Source of the DNA: an uncultured Clostridia bacterium
GTDB taxonomy: Bacteria > Bacillota > Clostridia > Oscillospirales > CAG-272
Reading direction: 5' to 3'
DNA length: 53,606 bases
Assembly (NCBI GenBank): GCA_946410595.1
Contig: CAMKAU010000006.1
Coordinates: 1-53,606, forward strand
Shown in pieces: positions 49,450 to 53,606 of the stretch (position 1 is the first letter of the stretch; each line of letters begins with the position of its first letter). The notes beneath the pieces are model-generated. The model had not been told where the DNA came from. It worked only from the letters and a program-made list of their open reading frames with translations, and did no database searches. A program made the translations under genes and the position numbers.

Positions 49450-50362
49450 AGTTCGGCTCCTCCTTTTTCACCTTGATCTCCGCGTCCGGGTCGCTCTGCG
49501 AGCCGAAGATGGTATAGCTCTCCTTGCCGGCGAGCTTCTTTTCCGCCAGGCGGAGCAGCCGCGTTACGGTAAAGGTGAGGATAAAGTAGATGACGCAGAC
49601 GATCAGATAGGTTTCAAAAGTTTTGAAGGTTTCCCGTTTGATGATACCGGCAAAGTAGTAGAGCTCGGTTACGCCGATCACGTTCAGCACAGAGGTATCC
49701 TTGATATTGATCACAAACTCGTTGCTGACGGAGGGGAGGATATTGCGCATCACCTGGGGGATGATAACGGAGAGCATCGTCTGACCGTGGCTCATCCCGA
49801 TCGAGGCCGCGCCCTCAAACTGCCCCTTGTCGATCGAGATGATCCCGCCTCGCACGATCTCCGCCATGTAAGCGCCGGTATTGATCGACACGATAAAGAT
49901 CCCGGAGGGGATCAAGGGGAGGGTGCTGCCGCCCGTGGCGAAGGCGTAGCCCCAGTAAATGACCATCGCCTGCACCATCATCGGCGTCCCGCGGAAGATC
50001 TCAACGTAGACGGAGATGATCTTGTTGAGGAGCTTATGGAAAAAGCAGAGGACGGCGTTTTTGGAATAGGGAGCGGTACGGATGATCCCGGTCAGCATCC
50101 CGATAAGGAGCCCCGCCACGGTGCCGACAAGAGAGATCAGCATCGTCTGTCCGACGCCGCGGAGGAGCAGCGGATATTTTTCCGTTAAGATTTTCCAGAC
50201 GTTCTCAAAAAAACCCGGCTCGTTCTTTGTCGCTTCCGCGGGGGCGGCGGCTCCGTCAGCCGCGGCGGCTGTGAGAACGGGAAGCGCGGAGAGGAGCAGC
50301 GCCGCGCAGAAGAGAAAGACGAAAAACCGGAAATAGCGTTTCGATTGATGATACATAATCAT
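49439..50362 (-). CDS. Amino-acid ABC transporter permease with N-terminal signal-like extension
   Basis: LLRGVGQTMLISLVGTVAGLLIGMLTGIIRT...VEIFRGTPMMVQAMVIYW...GAYMAEIVRGGIISIDKGQFEGAASIGM. Confidence 0.94.
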   Translation of the reverse strand: MIMYHQSKRYFRFFVFLFCAALLLSALPVLTAAAADGAAAPAEATKNEPGFFENVWKILTEKYPLLLRGVGQTMLISLVGTVAGLLIGMLTGIIRTAPYSKNAVLCFFHKLLNKIISVYVEIFRGTPMMVQAMVIYWGYAFATGGSTLPLIPSGIFIVSINTGAYMAEIVRGGIISIDKGQFEGAASIGMSHGQTMLSVIIPQVMRNILPSVSNEFVINIKDTSVLNVIGVTELYYFAGIIKRETFKTFETYLIVCVIYFILTFTVTRLLRLAEKKLAGKESYTIFGSQSDPDAEIKVKKEEPNYVS

Positions 50363-50425
50363 AATTCCGTTCGGAAAAGGATGGGTCCGGCGCGCTTTGG
50401 CGCGCCGGACGGCGTTTTTTCTCTC

Positions 50426-51307
50426 TTATTTTTTGTAGATCACAACGAGATTGGAGGAGTAGTACACGTTGCTGAAGTCAACCTCCTGGGCGCGCTCCTC
50501 CGTCGGGCTCATACCGGCGACGATGGCGTCGACCGTTCCGGCCTGGAGAGCGGGAAGCAGGGAATCCCATTCGATCGCGTAGACCTCGAGAGCCATGCCG
50601 AGCTTATCGGCAACGTACTTGGCGATCTGGATATCGTAACCGTTCGCGTAGAGACCGGTCTTGCCTTCGCCGGAGATCGGCACGGCGCCGAAAGATCCGC
50701 CGGAAACGGTATCGGTCCAGTTGAAGGGCTCGTAGGCGCATTCCATCGCGACCTTCAGCGTTCCGTTGGTCGTTGCGGGCGTTTCGGACTTAAGGGAGAG
50801 CGAGGTCAGCGTTTCGCCCGCGCTCAGCTTCACCATTTCTTCCATCAGGTTTTTTTGCGTGGTTTCGTCGATTTCCGCGAGGATGGCGTTGATCTTCGCT
50901 TTGAGATCGGAGCCCTTCTTTACGGCGACGGCGATGCCGACTTCGGCGTCCGTCGCGGTAAAGCCGGTGTCATTGTTTTTGAAGTGCAGATAATCGAGCG
51001 AGCTGTCGGAAAGGCAGGCGGCAAGGGCGGTCGGCTCCTCGGCCACGTAGCCGTCGATCGCGCCGCTCTTCAAAGCGACGAGCAGATCGGCAAACTCGGG
51101 ATAGGTCGACGAAACGACGCCGTCGATCTGTTCGAGCGCGTCCGCGTGGAAGGTGCCGGCCTGCGCGGCGATCTTGAGGCCGCTCAGATCAGCGAGTTTC
51201 TCGGCTTTTGCAATATTGCCGGAGGCGCTGCTGTTCCGGCAGGAGCAGAGTCCGAGCATAGCGAAAACAAGAAGAAGCGCGAGACAGGAGAGAACGATTC
51301 TTTTCAT
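50426..51307 (-). CDS. Amino-acid ABC transporter substrate-binding lipoprotein, apparent circular permutant of SBP_bac_3
   Basis: Signal/lipobox MLGLCSCRN; lobe-2-like LADLSGLKIAAQAGTFHADALEQI...VGIAVAVKKGSDLKAKINAILAEI precedes lobe-1-like LKVAMECAYEPFNW...GYDIQIAKYVADKLGM...IVAGMSPTEERAQEVDFSNVYYSSNLVVIYKK*. Confidence 0.88.
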   Translation of the reverse strand: MKRIVLSCLALLLVFAMLGLCSCRNSSASGNIAKAEKLADLSGLKIAAQAGTFHADALEQIDGVVSSTYPEFADLLVALKSGAIDGYVAEEPTALAACLSDSSLDYLHFKNNDTGFTATDAEVGIAVAVKKGSDLKAKINAILAEIDETTQKNLMEEMVKLSAGETLTSLSLKSETPATTNGTLKVAMECAYEPFNWTDTVSGGSFGAVPISGEGKTGLYANGYDIQIAKYVADKLGMALEVYAIEWDSLLPALQAGTVDAIVAGMSPTEERAQEVDFSNVYYSSNLVVIYKK

Positions 51308-51327
51308 GGTTTTGGTTTCCTTTCCCC

Positions 51328-51367
51328 AAAAATAATATAACCGTAAACGTGAAGTACACATTTACGG
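51328..51367 (-). terminator. Riboswitch-linked intrinsic terminator
   Basis: Reverse strand CCGTAAATGTGTACTTCACGTTTACGG then TTATATTATTTTT. Confidence 0.8.
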
Positions 51368-51383
51368 CGATTTCCTTCGTAAA

Positions 51384-51535
51384 CGATGGCCCTCCACATA
51401 AAGTGACAGTCTGCAAGATATTCTCCTGCAGCCCAGCAAAACGGAATGGCGTCCGTTCCACTTCGGCAAATCTCCCTTTCGCCCGTGCCTGCCGGCATGA
51501 TCCGGGGTACTGATGAGACCCGCGCCTCCATCACG
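51384..51535 (-). promoter_or_regulatory. Lysine riboswitch (L-box) aptamer
   Basis: Reverse strand GATGGAGGCGCGGGTCTCATCAGTACC...AAAGGGAGATTTGCCGAAG...CTGGGCTGCA...TGCAGACTGTCACT...GGAGGGCCATC, matching the conserved L-box core in order. Confidence 0.85.
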
Positions 51536-51552
51536 TATTCGATTATAGTCTT

Positions 51553-51580
51553 ATTATACAGAAAAAGCAGGGAATTGCAA
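51553..51580 (-). promoter_or_regulatory. Promoter of lysine-riboswitch transporter operon
   Basis: Reverse strand TTGCAA-16-TATAAT. Confidence 0.7.
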
Positions 51581-51691
51581 GGTCATGCTCCGAAAGTTAA
51601 CAATTTATTCATAATATCGATTTTTCTATTTTTTTTCAAAAACCCCTTGCAAAACCGGAGACGGTGTGATATACTAACAAAGCATTCACGT

Positions 51692-51768
51692 GGAGGCATA
51701 GCTCAGTTGGTTAGAGTACTTGCTTGACATGCAAGGGGTCACAGGTCCGAGTCCTGTTGTCTCCACCA
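51692..51768 (+). tRNA. tRNA-Val(GAC)
   Basis: GGAGGCATAGCTCAGTTGGTTAGAGTACTTGCTTGACATGCAAGGGGTCACAGGTCCGAGTCCTGTTGTCTCCACCA; anticodon loop TTGACAT. Confidence 0.95.
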
Positions 51769-51799
51769 AAATCCTGCGCAGCGGCGCGGGATTTTTCTT
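51769..51799 (+). terminator. Terminator of tRNA-Val(GAC)
   Basis: aaatcctgcgcagcggcgcgggatttttc. Confidence 0.75.
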
Positions 51800-51966
51800 T
51801 TTCCGTACTCGCGCGTTTTTTGTCGCAGGGCTTTTGAAAAGGAAAACGCAAGGGGAAAAAAACAAAAGACGCTTGCTTTGGCAAGCGTCATTTTTATGTT
51901 ATCCGATTTTTACGCTCACGGGAAAGACCCGAGCGGCATATCCTTTAGCGTGCGACCGTTGCCCGG

Positions 51967-52341
51967 TCAGCAGAAGAGATATGCGATGAGAAGGGAAAGC
52001 GCAAAGTAAATCAGACCAAAGAAAAGCGGGTAATTGAAGGACTCGCCGCGCTGTTCTTCCCGATCTTTGCGGTATTCCTCGAAGGACTTTGCGTTCTTGT
52101 CAACGCCCCGGCGGAAAACGTAGCGGGTAATGTCAAAATCACCGTGGCGCGCAAATGTGAGGACGACACCAACGATGATCAGCGCGAGACTGATGATCAG
52201 CAAAACGTCCGAAAAGACCGTCAGTTTGTTGGAGGAGGCCAGCAGAGCTTTCACCGCGGGATAGGCGAGCGTAACCGGGATAAAGACCGGCAGGACGCGC
52301 GGATTGATTTTTTTGAAGCTTCCGAATATTTTTTTCATCAT
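51967..52341 (-). CDS. Small membrane protein of unknown function (DUF3899-like)
   Basis: 124 aa, three hydrophobic segments, GDFDITRYVFRR...SFEEYRKDREEQ; family name uncertain. Confidence 0.6.
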   Translation of the reverse strand: MMKKIFGSFKKINPRVLPVFIPVTLAYPAVKALLASSNKLTVFSDVLLIISLALIIVGVVLTFARHGDFDITRYVFRRGVDKNAKSFEEYRKDREEQRGESFNYPLFFGLIYFALSLLIAYLFC

Positions 52342-52572
52342 TGCCGACTTTCCTGTTAGGGGGACCCGCCAGCGGTGTTCCCATCCTTATATTATATAGA
52401 AGACCCAAACGGCGCCGTCGCCGCGGCGGGAGCTTTTCGCGCGAGTTTCCGAAGAGCCGTTTTTCTATATAAAATGATAATCGCCGGATGGGCGTTTGTC
52501 AACCTCCCGTTTGCAGATTTTCTTTTTTTCGGGGAGTCTGAGCTTTTTGTGAGGTTTTTTTCGCATAATCTC

Positions 52573-52601
52573 TTGACAAGACTTGCATTTTGGTTTATAC
52601 T
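52573..52601 (+). promoter_or_regulatory. Promoter of oppA-like gene
   Basis: TTGACA-17-TATACT. Confidence 0.75.
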
Positions 52602-52697
52602 GAATTACGTTTCAATGTATTTTATCTCAGAATGCTTTGGTGCGCCGAATAATGAGATTCTGTATGTTGAGAAATAATTAAAAAAAGGAGAAAAACC

Positions 52698-53606
52698 ATG
52701 AAAAGAATTATCGCGGTACTTCTTGCGGTAGTGATGCTGTCGCTTTGCCTCGCGGCTTGCGACAAAACCCCCACTCCGAACACTACGGATACCACCGACA
52801 ATTCAAACCCGAACCCCGGCCCGGATGACAAAAAAGAAGTAACATACTCCATGATTCAGAACTTTGATATCACCACGCTGGATTATGTCTTCAACAACAA
52901 GTCGTCCAACGGCGACTACACCAGCAACTTCATCGAAGGTCTTCTTACCCAGGACAATCACGGCACGCTTGTTGCCGGTATGGCCGAAAAGTGGGAAGCC
53001 AACGCTGACAAGACCGTCTGGACCTTCACGATCCGTGACAACGCCAACTGGGTCACCAGCGAAGGCGAAGTTTACGACAAGGTGAAAGCCGAGGACTTCG
53101 TGACCGGTCTGAAGCATGCGGCTGACAGCCAGTCCGAGACCTTCTCTCTGGTCGAGAACCTCATCGTCAACCTGAAGGCGTACGCGGAAGGCACCGCTCA
53201 GTGGGACACCGTCGGGATCAAGGCCGACGGCAACAAGGTCATCTACACGCTGACCCAGCCCTGCGGTTACTTTGACGGCATGACCACCTATTCCATCCTG
53301 TATCCGATCAATGCGGAATTCCTTGCCTCCAAGGGCGACAAGTTCGGCGCTGTCGAGCCCTCCGGCATCCTTTACAACGGTTGCTACGTTCTGACCTCTC
53401 TGGTCGCGAACCAGGAAGTCCGATTCGACAAGAACCAGAACTACTATGACAAGGACAACGTCTTTGTCGACCACGTGAAGGTCACTTACTCCGACGGTAA
53501 GGACGCCGACCAGAACTTCATGATGTTCACCCGCGGCGAAGTTACCTCCACCGCGATCAACTCCAATCTGCCTCAGGTCGTGGAGATCGCCGACAGAGAT
53601 TACAAA
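52698..53606 (+). CDS. oppA: Oligopeptide ABC transporter substrate-binding lipoprotein, truncated by window end
   Basis: MKRIIAVLLAVVMLSLCLAACDK; NFIEGLLTQDNHGTLVAGMAEKWEANADKTVWTFTIRDNANWVTSEGE; RBS aaaggag. Confidence 0.93.
   Translation, partial: MKRIIAVLLAVVMLSLCLAACDKTPTPNTTDTTDNSNPNPGPDDKKEVTYSMIQNFDITTLDYVFNNKSSNGDYTSNFIEGLLTQDNHGTLVAGMAEKWEANADKTVWTFTIRDNANWVTSEGEVYDKVKAEDFVTGLKHAADSQSETFSLVENLIVNLKAYAEGTAQWDTVGIKADGNKVIYTLTQPCGYFDGMTTYSILYPINAEFLASKGDKFGAVEPSGILYNGCYVLTSLVANQEVRFDKNQNYYDKDNVFVDHVKVTYSDGKDADQNFMMFTRGEVTSTAINSNLPQVVEIADRDYK

Noticed and set aside
52375-52677. 100-aa plus-strand ORF upstream of oppA
   Set aside because: Runs through the predicted oppA promoter, no RBS seen, no known motif; probably non-coding leader

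Overview
The window is about 53.6 kb of GC-rich chromosome from an anaerobic, spore-forming Clostridia-type bacterium. The lineage is inferred from cotJABC, a bifurcating [FeFe] hydrogenase, NfnAB, a PPi-type PFK and a Na+-pumping decarboxylase. Most of it is ordinary chromosome: glgC(partial)-glgB, nfnAB, pfp, gapA, trpS, typA, oad operon, hnd hydrogenase operon, an AraC/GH43/GH43/GH51 arabinan locus, cotJABC, deoD, xpt, a BMP-type nucleoside ABC transporter, gdhA, an amino-acid ABC transporter and a partial oppA. There are two tRNA-Val genes. I see no CRISPR array, transposase or prophage. The points most worth a second look are: (1) a lysine riboswitch (read by eye from its conserved core) in front of an amino-acid ABC transporter whose substrate-binding protein appears circularly permuted, with lobe 2 encoded before lobe 1; (2) two tandem ricin-GH43 lipoproteins that both appear to lack the canonical general-base Asp; (3) an apparent operon of zinc-ribbon membrane protein, poly-Gly TPM-like protein, CbxX-type AAA ATPase and lipoprotein, with a frameshift at a 6-nt homopolymer in its first gene; (4) an interleaved inverted-repeat element beside tRNA-Val(CAC). 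All family calls are from reading protein motifs; no database search was run.
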